Assembly: GCF_030124145.1 (NCBI RefSeq)
Contig: NZ_JASKMS010000016.1
Location: 124,001 to 188,000, forward strand
Origin: Streptomyces sp. 378
GTDB lineage: Bacteria > Actinomycetota > Actinomycetes > Streptomycetales > Streptomycetaceae
Direction of reading: 5' to 3'
Length of the DNA stretch: 64,000 nucleotides
The position numbers and the translations under genes were made by a program. Below the pieces are notes generated by a model. It saw only the letters and a program-made list of their open reading frames with translations, did no database searches and was not told the origin of the DNA. This document shows, piece by piece, positions 7,464 through 16,121 of the stretch (its first letter is position 1; each line of letters opens with the position of its first letter).

Positions 7464-8774
7464 ATGGACGCCCGCTTCACCGACGAACAGGACGAGATCC
7501 GCCGCACCCTGCGCGAACTGCTGACCAAGCGGTGCGGTCCCGAGAAGCTGCGGGCCGCCGTCGACACCCCGGCCGGTCACGACCGGGCCCTGTGGACCAC
7601 CCTCGCCGAACGGCTCGGCCTGCCCGCCCTGGCCCTGCCCGAGGCCTACGGCGGTGTCGGCTGCTCGGCTACGGAACTGGCGCTGGCCTGCGAGGAGACG
7701 GGCCGGGCCCTCGCCCCCACGCCCCTGCTCGCCACCGCCGTGCTCACCGCCCCGCTGCTGCTGGCCCTCGGCACCGGCGCCCAGCGCGCCGCACTGCTGC
7801 CACCCCTCGCCTCCGGCCACCTCACCGCCGCCCTCGCCGTACCGGGGCCGGCCCTCGCCACCGCCCTCGCACTCACCGGCCACGACCGGCGCGGTCAGTG
7901 GGCGGGCGGCGGACGGGCCGGGGGAGTGCAGGCCCGGCGGGCGGAGGGCGGCTGGCGGCTGTACGGGCAGGTCGAGCAGGTCCTCGACGGGCACAGTGCT
8001 CACCTGCTGGTGGTCGCCGCGCACGCCGGGGGGTTCGCCCGGTCCCGGGTGCTGCCCTTCCTCGTCCGCGGTGACGCCGCCGGGCTGACACGTGCCCGGC
8101 AGACCGCGCTGGACGCGACCCGTCCGCAGGGGCGCATCCAACTGCGCGACACTCCGGCCGAGTTGCTGGGCGGTGAAGCCGTGGCCTTCCTGGCCGCCCT
8201 CGCCCGGCTCGGTGACACCGCCGCGGCCTGTCTCGCGGCCGAGGCCGTGGGGGCCGCCGACCGGGTGCTGGAGCGGACCGTCGCATACGTGGCGCGGCGC
8301 GAGCAGTTCGGGCGGCCGGTCGGCTCCTTCCAGGCGGTCAAGCACCGGCTGGCCGACACGTACGTCCAGGTGCAGGCGGCCCGCTCGGCGGCGTACTACG
8401 CGGCTTGGGCCACCACCGAAGCCATTGCCGCGGATGCCCTTGCCGCAGATGCCACTGCCGCGTGCGCCATCGCTGCCGAAGCCGCCGTCGGCCCCGCCGC
8501 CGAAGCCACCGCCGCCCGCGCTCCCGCCCCCGCCCGCGCTCCCGCCCCCGAGGACACGGCCGGCGGCCTCGCCCTCGCCCAGGCGCTCGAAGCCCTGCGC
8601 CGCGCCGCCGCCGAGGGGATCCAGTTGCACGGCGGTATCGGGTTCACCTGGGAACACGAGGCTCACCTGTACTTCAAGCGTGCCGCGGGCGACGAGCTGC
8701 TGTTCGGGCCGGTGCACCGGCTGCGGGCGCACGCCGCCGACGCGGCACACGTCTTCGAGGAGGCCGGGACATGA
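7464..8774 (+). CDS. Acyl-CoA dehydrogenase
   Basis: A 436-residue flavoprotein expected to introduce the alpha-beta double bond into an acyl-CoA. The N-terminal helical domain starts FTDEQDEIRRTLREL. The C-terminal domain holds RREQFGRPVGSFQAVKHR (about residues 275-292) and the ending IQLHGGIGFTWEHEAHLY. It looks like the small, single-copy FadE type that often works in alpha-beta heteromers in steroid-like pathways. An odd 45-residue Ala/Pro-rich stretch (about residues 320-365) separates the last helices. Its stop overlaps the next start (ATGA). Confidence 0.88.
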   Translation: MDARFTDEQDEIRRTLRELLTKRCGPEKLRAAVDTPAGHDRALWTTLAERLGLPALALPEAYGGVGCSATELALACEETGRALAPTPLLATAVLTAPLLLALGTGAQRAALLPPLASGHLTAALAVPGPALATALALTGHDRRGQWAGGGRAGGVQARRAEGGWRLYGQVEQVLDGHSAHLLVVAAHAGGFARSRVLPFLVRGDAAGLTRARQTALDATRPQGRIQLRDTPAELLGGEAVAFLAALARLGDTAAACLAAEAVGAADRVLERTVAYVARREQFGRPVGSFQAVKHRLADTYVQVQAARSAAYYAAWATTEAIAADALAADATAACAIAAEAAVGPAAEATAARAPAPARAPAPEDTAGGLALAQALEALRRAAAEGIQLHGGIGFTWEHEAHLYFKRAAGDELLFGPVHRLRAHAADAAHVFEEAGT

Positions 8775-9241
8775 AGGGCGCGCGCGTGGTGCAGAAGATG
8801 TCGTCGACGAGGGGCTTCGCCCGCGTGGCGCCGCACGTGGTGCCCGCCCTCGACCGGGTCGTGCACCGGCTCACCCGGGGAAGGGTGCTGCTCAGCGCCC
8901 AACTGCTCCCCGGTGTGGTGCTGACCTCGACCGGGGCGAGGAGCGGGCTGGCCCGGCGTACGCCGCTGGCCTGTATGCCGGAGGACGGCGGGCGCGCCTG
9001 GATCGTCGTCGGGTCCAACTTCGGGCGGCCGGGGCACCCCGCCTGGAGTCACAACCTGCTCGCTCATCCCGACGCCGAGATCAGCTGGAAGGGGCAGGAC
9101 GTCCCGGTCACGGCCCTGCTGCTGGCGGGGGAGGAGCGGGCGGCGGCGTGGCGGGCGCTGCTGGCGTTCTGGCCGCCGTACGCGACGTACCAGGCGCGGG
9201 TGGAGCGGGAGATCCGGGTGTTCCGGCTCGTACGGAGGTAG
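8771..9241 (+). CDS. Deazaflavin-dependent nitroreductase family (Ddn-like) protein
   Basis: A 156-residue split-barrel protein of the DUF385/Ddn family, whose members bind F420. The core motif LTSTGARSGLARRTPLACMP (about residues 50-69) and the later VGSNFGRPGHPAWSHNLLAHP segment are characteristic. It overlaps the acyl-CoA dehydrogenase stop by four bases, so the two are coupled and controlled by operator site 3. It may reduce an intermediate of the same acyl-CoA pathway. The operon ends at a strong hairpin 60 bp downstream. Confidence 0.85.
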   Translation: MKGARVVQKMSSTRGFARVAPHVVPALDRVVHRLTRGRVLLSAQLLPGVVLTSTGARSGLARRTPLACMPEDGGRAWIVVGSNFGRPGHPAWSHNLLAHPDAEISWKGQDVPVTALLLAGEERAAAWRALLAFWPPYATYQARVEREIRVFRLVRR

Positions 9242-9303
9242 GAGGAGAGAGGCGTAAGAGGGGCACAGGGCAGAAGCGGCGAAAATGGACCGTAACAGCG
9301 CGA

Positions 9304-9337
9304 CAGGCGGTGGTCCACCCGGGTGGACCACCGCCTG
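9304..9337. terminator. Perfect 34-bp palindrome, bidirectional terminator
   Basis: An uninterrupted inverted repeat with 17-bp arms (each containing AGGCGGTGGTCCACCC or its complement) lies between two convergent genes, ending at 9241 and 9379. It can end transcription from both sides. Confidence 0.85.
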
Positions 9338-9378
9338 CCAGACAGGACTTGGAAAGGTGAGAGGCCGCCGCGCCGCCG

Positions 9379-10026
9379 CTACTTCGTCGGCTTCCGGCCG
9401 GTGACGCCCAGGTACACCAACAGGGCGAGGTTCGGCTTCAGTTCGGCCTGTTTCACGCCCCAGGAGGAGAAGCCCTTCTGGTGGGAGGCGACGGCCGCGA
9501 GCATCGCGACGAGCGAGCCGGCCACGGCCGCCGGGTTCACGTCCTTGTCCACCCTGCCCTTGGACTGGAGCTCGGCGACGGCGTCCGCGAGGGAGTTGTT
9601 CACCGAGTTGAGGATCTTCATGCGGAGTTTGTAGAACCGCTTGTCGCCCTCGGCGGCACCGAGATCGACGACCCGGAGGATCGCGTCGTTCTTGCGCCAG
9701 AACTCCAGGAAACCGTCGACGAGTTCCTGAGCCGTCTGCCAGCCGGCCTTGCCGGCCCAGGAGCGGCCCTCCAGGAGCTCCGTCAACGCGGCGCCCTCGG
9801 TCGCCATTTGCTCGGCGATCTCCAGGACGGCGCCCTCGACGTCCGGGAAGTACTGGTAGAAGGTCGCGGGTGAAGTGCCCGCTCTCCGGGCGACATCGAT
9901 GACTTTGACGTCGCGGTACGGGGAGGAGCTGAGCATCTCGCTGAGGCAGTCGAGCAGCTTCTGCCGAGTCGCCTGCCCACGCCGGCCGGCCACGCGGCCG
10001 TCGACGGTACGCACTTGTCCTGTCAT
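9379..10026 (-). CDS. TetR-family transcriptional regulator
   Basis: A 215-residue repressor with an N-terminal TetR helix-turn-helix (about residues 18-65; DVARRAGTSPATFYQYF is the recognition region) and a helical ligand-binding domain. It sits divergently next to kbpA, as does the TetR gene beside kbpA in S. coelicolor (SCO4421, from memory). It is the only TetR gene in the window and so the first candidate for the nine-site palindrome regulon. A weak copy of the palindrome overlaps its own ATG, which could mean autoregulation. Whether it binds acyl-CoA or another ligand is unknown. Confidence 0.9.
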   Translation of the reverse strand: MTGQVRTVDGRVAGRRGQATRQKLLDCLSEMLSSSPYRDVKVIDVARRAGTSPATFYQYFPDVEGAVLEIAEQMATEGAALTELLEGRSWAGKAGWQTAQELVDGFLEFWRKNDAILRVVDLGAAEGDKRFYKLRMKILNSVNNSLADAVAELQSKGRVDKDVNPAAVAGSLVAMLAAVASHQKGFSSWGVKQAELKPNLALLVYLGVTGRKPTK

Positions 10027-10035
10027 GCCGTCAGC
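10019..10035. promoter_or_regulatory. Weak operator-like site over the tetR start
   Basis: CCTGTCATGCCGTCAGC keeps one perfect half-site (CGTCAG) and a 4/6 match in the other. It overlaps the start codon of the TetR gene. This is suggestive only. Confidence 0.3.
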
Positions 10036-10148
10036 TTACCGAGGCGTGATCGGGGCGCGATTCGGCCGACTGCAAATGGGGTGCGAGGGAGTGCCGAGGC
10101 TGGTGTGCCTGGTCTGCGGGTTGCGGCAGACGCGGTTACGTTGTCGGC

Positions 10149-10871
10149 ATGGCCGAAAACAGGGCATCGGTGTACGGAGAGGGCGTCCCCTGCTGGGTGG
10201 ACGCGCAACTTCCCGACGTCGAGGCGGGCAAGCGGTTCTACGGTGAACTTTTCGGATGGTCCTTCGAGGACTGGTTCGGCTCCTTCGCGCAGGCACTGAA
10301 GGACGGCGAGCCCGTGGCGGCCCTGGTCCGCAAGGTGGACGGCCGGCTGCCCAGCGTCTGGACGGTGTACTTCGCCACCCCGGACGCACCGGCCCTGGCC
10401 CGGCGTATCCGGGACGCGGGCGGGCAGGTCGTCTCGGCGCCGGTGCCGGCCGGTGATCTGGGCGTCACCGCGCTCGTCACCGACCCGGAGGGCGCCGTCT
10501 TCGCCCTGTGGCAGCCGGAGGAGCACCCCGGCTTCGGCAAGCGGCACGAGCCGGGCACCTTCGCCTGGGCCGAGCTGTACGCCCGGGACACCGAGGCCGC
10601 CAACGCCTTCTACGGCGATCTCTTCCGGGAGGCCCTGTTCGGGCCGGACGCCGCGCCGGACTTCGGCCGCGCCCCCGTCTCCGACGTGTTCCCCGCCGAG
10701 ATGCCGCCCCACTTCCTGGTGCACTTCGCGGTCGATGACGTCACGGCCGCGCTGGAGGACGTGCGGCGGCTCGGCGGCCGGGTGCAGGCCCCGCCCTTCG
10801 AGACCTCGTACGGCGAGGTGGCCGTCGTCACGGACGATCAGGGGGCGTCCTTCGCGCTGCTGCGCCGCTGA
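10149..10871 (+). CDS. kbpA: KbpA, AfsK-binding inhibitor, glyoxalase fold
   Basis: A 240-residue protein made of two glyoxalase/bleomycin-resistance (VOC) half-domains. The first (about residues 10-120) starts CWVDAQLPDVEAGKRFYGELFGW and the second (130-240) starts FAWAELYARDTEAANAFYGDLF. In S. coelicolor KbpA binds unphosphorylated AfsK and restrains its autophosphorylation. Its position directly upstream of afsK on the same strand supports the assignment. A 192-bp gap with an AT-rich stretch (10877-10925) separates it from afsK and may hold a separate afsK promoter. Confidence 0.85.
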   Translation: MAENRASVYGEGVPCWVDAQLPDVEAGKRFYGELFGWSFEDWFGSFAQALKDGEPVAALVRKVDGRLPSVWTVYFATPDAPALARRIRDAGGQVVSAPVPAGDLGVTALVTDPEGAVFALWQPEEHPGFGKRHEPGTFAWAELYARDTEAANAFYGDLFREALFGPDAAPDFGRAPVSDVFPAEMPPHFLVHFAVDDVTAALEDVRRLGGRVQAPPFETSYGEVAVVTDDQGASFALLRR

Positions 10872-11063
10872 GCAGGCATTGTTTGGTCATCATTTGATCT
10901 CCTTTGCCACTGGACATCCCAATTGTCACCGGGTTCGCCACCACGGCTCCGGCCAGGAAGAATCAGGGTGCGTGCCGCCATGGCGGTGCGGTGGTGAGAC
11001 GCTGCACGGGGTCGCGTGGAACATGTGGCTTGGCGCGGCTCGTACGGGGAGGTGGCAGGCAGA

Positions 11064-13409
11064 GTGGTGGATCAGCTGACGCAGCACGATCCGCGGCGGA
11101 TCGGGCCGTTCGAGGTGCTGGGACGGCTGGGTGCCGGCGGCATGGGGCTGGTCTATCTCGCGCGTTCGGCGTCCGGCCGGCGTGTGGCGATCAAGACCGT
11201 CCGGACGGAGCTGGCCGAGGACCAGTTGTTCCGGGTCCGCTTCACCCGTGAGGTGGAGGCGGCCCGCGCCGTCTCCGGCTTCTACACGGCCGCGGTCGTG
11301 GACGCCGACCCGCGCGCCGCCGTGCCGTGGCTGGCCACCGCGTACGTCCCCGCACCCTCCCTCGAGGAGATAGTGAACGACTGCGGCCCGATGCCGGCCC
11401 AGGCGGTGCGCTGGCTGGCAGCGGGTGTGGCCGAGGCGCTCCAGTCCATCCACGGCGCGGGCCTGGTGCACCGGGACCTCAAGCCGTCGAACGTCCTCGT
11501 CGTCGAGGACGGGCCCCGGGTGATCGACTTCGGTATCGCGTCCGGCGTTTCGAACACCCGTCTGACGATGACGAACGTCGCCGTCGGCACCCCCGCCTAC
11601 ATGTCCCCCGAGCAGGCCAAGGACTCCCGCAGCGTCACCGGCGCCAGCGACGTCTTCTCGCTGGGCTCGATGCTGGTCTTCGCCGCCACCGGGCACCCGC
11701 CCTTCCACGGCGCCAACCCGGTCGAGACGGTCTTCATGCTGCTGCGCGAGGGCCCGGACCTCGAAGGGCTCCCGGACGAACTGCGGCCGCTCATCGAGTC
11801 CTGTATGCAGATGGACCCGACGGCCCGCCCCAACCCGGCCGACCTCCAGGCCCAGCTCGCCCCGCACCTCTTCGGCTCCGGCTCCGACGACAGCGGCACG
11901 GCCTCCGCGTGGCTGCCCGAGCGGGCCGTGGGCCTGATCGAGTCCCGCCGCAACGGCCGCCCGGCCGGCAAGCCCGCCCAGGGCGCCGGACGCGGCGGCG
12001 GACGCCCCGCCCCCGTGCCCATCCCGCCCCCGCCCTCGCACGACCCCGTCGTCCCCGCGCCGGCCGGCGGCCCCGACACCGGCCCCGTCCGGCTGGCCGG
12101 CGCCAAGGTGCCCATCGGCCCCGGCCCGCGAGTCGCCGACGTGCGGGCCGCCGCCGTCCAGGCGCCCCCTCCGGAGGCCGCCCTCGCCGCCTCCTGGTCC
12201 AAGCCCCGCCCGGGCGTCAACGGCGCGGACCCCGCCGTCGCCGCGCCCCCGGCCCCGGCCGCGCCGCCGGAGCAGGCCGGTGGCTGGCGGCCGTGGCGCT
12301 TCCGCATGTCCAACGACGTCTGGGGCACCCCCTCCGTCGACGGCGACCTCGTGTACGTCACCTCCTTCGAGGTGCACGCCCTGGACGTCGCCACCGGTCG
12401 CCGCCGCTTCAAGACCCGGGACGTCGCCTGGTCCATGGCGGTCGCGGACGGCCGTATCCACGCCTCCGACGGGCCCACCCTGTTCGCCCTCGACGCCCGT
12501 GAGGGCGGCGACCTGTGGCGTCTGCAGACGGACGCCTGGGTCTACTCGCTCAAGGCCGGCCGCGGCACCGTCGTCACCGGCACCCGCGGCGGCGGAGTGC
12601 AGGGCTGGGAGGCCTCCGGCGGCCAGAAGCTCTGGGAGATCACCGGCTGCCAGTCCGACTTCGAGTCCCCCGAGGCCGGACCCGTCCTGCACGACGGCAC
12701 GGTCTACGTGTGGCAGGACGCCCGGCTGCGCGCCCTGGACGCCCGCACCGGCGAGGAACGATGGTCGTACCCGATCGGCGACGCGGCCTCCTGCGGCGGC
12801 GTCCCGGTCCGGCTCACGCAGGCCACCGACGGCTACGTCTATGTCTGCGCCGGCACCCGCGTCCTCGCCCTCGACGTGGCCGCCGGGCATGTGAAGTGGC
12901 ACTTCGAGGCCCCGGCCGTGTTCCTGTGCCCGCCCACCTTCGTCCCCGGCCCGGCCGTCACCGGCGGCGGCATCTACCTCACCGACTACCTCGGCACGGT
13001 CTACGCCCTCGACGCCACCGACGGCCGCGACCGCTGGCGCATCGCCACCGAGGCCCGCTCCTGCGTCGACCCCGTCCTGGTGGCCGCCGGCCATGTCCAC
13101 GTGGGCAGCGGCAAGGGCCTCTACACCCTCGACGCGGTCACCGGCACACCCAAGTGGCGCTTCCAGGCGGGCGGCGACATCGTGGGCACCCCCTCGGTCG
13201 CCGAGGGCCGTATCCACTTCGGCTCCACCGACCACCTGCTCTACACCCTGAAGGCCGACGACGGCCGGCTGCGCTGGAAGCTCGCCACCGGCGGCGAGAT
13301 CACCGGCTCCCCGGTCGTCCGGGACGGGGTGGTGTACGCGTGCAGCAAGGACCGCTGTGTCTACGCACTGGACGCGGAGAAGGGCACGGGCACGGCACGC
13401 ACCGCCTGA
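11064..13409 (+). CDS. afsK: AfsK serine/threonine protein kinase
   Basis: A 781-residue kinase. The N-terminal catalytic domain spans about residues 15-270: glycine loop GAGGMG, Lys44 in VAIK, HRDLKPSN with Asp138, and DFG at 155-157. The activation loop has Thr at position 168, the residue reported as the autophosphorylation site of S. coelicolor AfsK. A Pro/Ala-rich linker (about 290-425) leads to seven or more PQQ-type beta-propeller repeats (about 430-781), such as LDATDGRDRWRI. AfsK phosphorylates AfsR in the cytosol at the membrane. The GTG at 11064 gives the known MVDQ start, after GGGGAGGT. The 11016 start is a longer, unlikely alternative. Confidence 0.95.
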   Translation: MVDQLTQHDPRRIGPFEVLGRLGAGGMGLVYLARSASGRRVAIKTVRTELAEDQLFRVRFTREVEAARAVSGFYTAAVVDADPRAAVPWLATAYVPAPSLEEIVNDCGPMPAQAVRWLAAGVAEALQSIHGAGLVHRDLKPSNVLVVEDGPRVIDFGIASGVSNTRLTMTNVAVGTPAYMSPEQAKDSRSVTGASDVFSLGSMLVFAATGHPPFHGANPVETVFMLLREGPDLEGLPDELRPLIESCMQMDPTARPNPADLQAQLAPHLFGSGSDDSGTASAWLPERAVGLIESRRNGRPAGKPAQGAGRGGGRPAPVPIPPPPSHDPVVPAPAGGPDTGPVRLAGAKVPIGPGPRVADVRAAAVQAPPPEAALAASWSKPRPGVNGADPAVAAPPAPAAPPEQAGGWRPWRFRMSNDVWGTPSVDGDLVYVTSFEVHALDVATGRRRFKTRDVAWSMAVADGRIHASDGPTLFALDAREGGDLWRLQTDAWVYSLKAGRGTVVTGTRGGGVQGWEASGGQKLWEITGCQSDFESPEAGPVLHDGTVYVWQDARLRALDARTGEERWSYPIGDAASCGGVPVRLTQATDGYVYVCAGTRVLALDVAAGHVKWHFEAPAVFLCPPTFVPGPAVTGGGIYLTDYLGTVYALDATDGRDRWRIATEARSCVDPVLVAAGHVHVGSGKGLYTLDAVTGTPKWRFQAGGDIVGTPSVAEGRIHFGSTDHLLYTLKADDGRLRWKLATGGEITGSPVVRDGVVYACSKDRCVYALDAEKGTGTARTA

Positions 13410-13484
13410 CCGGCCCGAGCGGCCGTCGTCCCGGTACGGAAGGGGCTCCGGGCAGCGCCCGTCGCTCCGCCCCTCGGGGCCGTC

Positions 13485-13880
13485 TCAGGCTCGAAGGTCC
13501 TTGACCATGACCGCGTACACCGGGGAGTCGGCGAACGGTTGCTGCTCGCCGACCTTGGCGTACCCCCAGGACTCGTACAGCTCCTGCACCTTGGGGTGTG
13601 TCACGTCGACCAGGAGCACGGCCAGGTCTTCCGTGCGCTCCTTCAAGAGCGCTTCGTGAAGTCGCTCGGAGATGCCGCGCTTGCGCCAGCGCGGGCGCAC
13701 CATCACCTCGGACACGGCGTAGGTGGAATGGCCGTCCTTCGGCTGGTGTCCGGTGGAGCGCCACCATTCGCGGCCGGGCGCGAGAGGGGCGCCGTAGGCG
13801 AGGCCGGCCGGCTCCTCCGAGTCGTACGCGACGACGCAGGAGAAGCCGGGCGTGCCCTCAAGCCGTCCGTGCGACGAGCA
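13485..13880 (-). pseudogene. GNAT acetyltransferase remnant lacking its N-terminus
   Basis: The frame from about 13880 down to 13485 reads as a continuous GNAT C-terminal two thirds. It runs through GFSCVVAYDSEEPAGLAYGA, then the acetyl-CoA loop RPRWRKRGISERLHEALL, then the ending VQELYESWGYAKVGE. No usable start codon precedes the homologous part: the first in-frame candidates are the GTGs just before the ATG at 13715, which would delete the first strands. Upstream the frame runs into the 3' end of the epoxide hydrolase gene. I read it as a gene truncated at its 5' end, possibly by arrival of the catabolic block. The right boundary is approximate. Confidence 0.65.
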
Positions 13881-13925
13881 CGGCCACTCGTGTGACCACC
13901 GGCAGGACGGGCGACCGGCGGGGTA

Positions 13926-14876
13926 TCAGTCCCGCAGTTCCGTCAGGAAGTCGATCAGCGCCTCGTTCACCTCGGCGGGCCGCTCCTGCTGTGTCCAGTG
14001 GCCGCAGCCCGGCAGCACGAGTGGCTTGCGGCGCAGGTTCGGCATCAACTCGGGGAGTTGCTCGATCAGTTCGGGCGTGCCCGGGAAGGCGGGCACGACG
14101 TCCCGGTCGCCGTACACGTACAGGGCGGGCGGGGAGACGACCGCGCCCTGCCAGGGGGCGGTCAACTCCCAGTTGCGGTCCAGGTTGCGGTACCAGTTGA
14201 GCGCGCCCGTGAAGCCCGGCTCGAAGCTCTCGGTGAGCAGGTCGAGGTCCTCCTCGGTGAGCCACTCGGGGAGTACCTCGGGGTCCGGCGCGTCCGTGAG
14301 CCAGCCGCGGTCCAGGTCGACCAGGGCCTGCTCGGGACGCCCGGCGTTCGGCGCGTCACCGGAGGCGGAGTACAGCAGCTTGCGCAGGGTCGTGCGGGTG
14401 TCGGCGCCGAACTCGGCCTCCGCGACCCCGGGCCGGTGGAAGTAGTTCCAGTAGAAGCGGCCCTCGAAGCGCTCCCGCATGGTCTGAAGCGGAGGCCGGC
14501 TCCCGCGGAACGGCGGCGGCACGCTCAGTCCGGCCACCCCGCGTACCACGTCCGGCCGCAGCAGCGCGGTGTGCCAGGCCACCGGCGCGCCCCAGTCGTG
14601 CCCGACGACGAACGCCCGCTCCTCGCCCAGCGCGTGGATCAGCCCCACCACGTCCCCCACCAGGTGGAGGATGCTGTACGCGTTCACGTCCTCGGGGCGG
14701 TCGCTGCCGCCGTACCCGCGCTGGTCGGGCGCGACCACCCGAAAACCGGCCTCGGCCAGTGGCCCGAACTGGTGCCGCCAGGAGTGCCAGGACTCCGGGA
14801 ATCCGTGCAGCAGCACCACGAGCGGGCCCTCGCCCTGCTCCGCGATGTGCAGCTGTATGCCATTGACGTCGATCAT
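13926..14876 (-). CDS. Alpha/beta-hydrolase, epoxide hydrolase type
   Basis: A 316-residue alpha/beta-hydrolase close to soluble epoxide hydrolases. The oxyanion motif HGFPESW stands near residue 26, the nucleophile elbow is GHDWGAP (Asp as nucleophile), and the C-terminal catalytic pair is GDRDVV and GCGHWTQQE. It opens epoxides to diols or hydrolyses related substrates. ATG 14876 gives MIDVNGIQLHIAE; a GTG at 14891 would add five residues and matches some relatives. It is downstream of, and on the same strand as, the hydratase-DUF35-thiolase operon. Confidence 0.88.
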   Translation of the reverse strand: MIDVNGIQLHIAEQGEGPLVVLLHGFPESWHSWRHQFGPLAEAGFRVVAPDQRGYGGSDRPEDVNAYSILHLVGDVVGLIHALGEERAFVVGHDWGAPVAWHTALLRPDVVRGVAGLSVPPPFRGSRPPLQTMRERFEGRFYWNYFHRPGVAEAEFGADTRTTLRKLLYSASGDAPNAGRPEQALVDLDRGWLTDAPDPEVLPEWLTEEDLDLLTESFEPGFTGALNWYRNLDRNWELTAPWQGAVVSPPALYVYGDRDVVPAFPGTPELIEQLPELMPNLRRKPLVLPGCGHWTQQERPAEVNEALIDFLTELRD

Positions 14877-14925
14877 CCGATGCTCAACCACTCCTCGAGC
14901 ATAGGCAGGAGTGAGGTAGCGACTT

Positions 14926-15702
14926 TTACTGGCGCGACCGGTACTGCCGTGACCGTCCCGCGAACAGACGGGCCTGCCGTGCTCCCGTCGCGTTCCCGAG
15001 TGCGATGAGGTGGGGTGCCTGCGCGATCCCCTGCGAGCGCCCCGCCTCACTCGCGGCCCACAGCGCCCGCACCGTCCCCTGCACGGCCTCGGTGGGATAC
15101 CCGGCGAGGACGGCGGCGCACCCGGCCGCCGCCCCCACGGCCTCGCCGTCCGCCACGAGTTCCGACACCAGTCCGGTCTCGTACGCCCGCCGGGCCGAGA
15201 TCCGCTCGGCCGTGCCCATCAACGCCATCCGCGCGACCTCCCCGTAGGGCATGCGCTGCGCCATCAGGACGGACTCGTAGGCGCTGACCATGCCGTAGGT
15301 GGTGTGCGGGTCGAAGAAGGAGGCGGTGGTGTCCGCGATGACGAACTCGGCCTCGCCGAGCAGGTAGAAGGCCCCTCCGCAGGCCATGCCGTGCACGGCG
15401 GCCACGACCGGTTTCCACAGGTCGTTCGCCTTCGGCCCGATGCCGAGCAGCGGATCGTCCTGCGCGTAGGGCGAGTTCGGCTGCGGCACGACGGCGTCCC
15501 GGTCGATGCCGGTGCAGAAGGCACGCTCGCCGGCCCCGGTGAGGACGATCGCCCGTACGGAGTCGTCGAACCGCAGCTCGCCCCAGGTGGAGGCGAGTTC
15601 GTCGGCCATGGCGAGGTCGACGGCGTTGAGCCGCTCGGGCCGGTTGAGCGTCACGACGGCGACCCCGCTGTCCGTGTCGGTCCGCACGAGGACGCTGCTC
15701 AT
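14926..15702 (-). CDS. Enoyl-CoA hydratase/isomerase family protein
   Basis: A 258-residue crotonase-fold protein. It has the N-terminal VAVVTLNRPERLNA strand, a CoA-binding AFCTGIDRDA loop (oxyanion hole; usually A-F-xx-G-x-D), and the second oxyanion segment AVHGMACGGAFYLLGEAE. The usual second catalytic Glu pair is not clear, so hydration is likely but not proven. Its start overlaps the DUF35 stop (ATGA), so it is the third gene of the operon started at the thiolase under operator site 4. Confidence 0.88.
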   Translation of the reverse strand: MSSVLVRTDTDSGVAVVTLNRPERLNAVDLAMADELASTWGELRFDDSVRAIVLTGAGERAFCTGIDRDAVVPQPNSPYAQDDPLLGIGPKANDLWKPVVAAVHGMACGGAFYLLGEAEFVIADTTASFFDPHTTYGMVSAYESVLMAQRMPYGEVARMALMGTAERISARRAYETGLVSELVADGEAVGAAAGCAAVLAGYPTEAVQGTVRALWAASEAGRSQGIAQAPHLIALGNATGARQARLFAGRSRQYRSRQ

Positions 15703-16112
15703 GACCGCTCCGGAACCCACTGGGGAAGGCCGTCGTGGAAGACGGCCCGCACCCGGGCGCCGATGCGAAGGCTCTCGGGCGGGAAGGAGTCGAGCGGCTG
15801 CCCGGCCCCGGTGACCAGGTTGCCCACCAGCCGGATCCGGGGCGCCTCGTCCAGTTCGACGACGACCACGTTGTACGGCGCCTGCGCGGCGTAGTCGGGC
15901 AGCAGCGGCGGATGGGCCACGACGTACGACCAGACCCGGCCGCGGCCGGACACCGGCCGCCACTCGGCGTCGAAGGACTGGCAGTGCGGGCAGCAGGGCC
16001 GGGGCGGGAAACGGAGTTCTCCGCATGCGGCGCAGGCCTGGACGCGCAGTTCGCCCCGGGCGGCGTACTCCCAGAAGGGTGCGCCGTCGGGGTCGGGGAC
16101 GGGACGCAGCAT
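15699..16112 (-). CDS. DUF35 / OB-fold zinc-ribbon protein
   Basis: A 137-residue DUF35 protein: zinc ribbon with CAAC and CPHC pairs (about residues 26-43) and an OB-fold with the YNVVVVELDEAPRI strand. It lies nine bases downstream of the thiolase gene and overlaps the hydratase start. This is the standard thiolase-DUF35 pairing, in which the DUF35 subunit stabilises the thiolase-like enzyme and carries acyl-CoA. Proximity and shared regulation make it the natural partner of the 16122-17282 product. Confidence 0.9.
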   Translation of the reverse strand: MLRPVPDPDGAPFWEYAARGELRVQACAACGELRFPPRPCCPHCQSFDAEWRPVSGRGRVWSYVVAHPPLLPDYAAQAPYNVVVVELDEAPRIRLVGNLVTGAGQPLDSFPPESLRIGARVRAVFHDGLPQWVPERS

Positions 16113-16121
16113 GGTCGCTCC

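Noticed and set aside
11016..11063. Upstream extension of afsK to an ATG at 11016
   Set aside because: The known AfsK start MVDQ, the ribosome-binding site position and Thr168 numbering all fit GTG 11064 instead.
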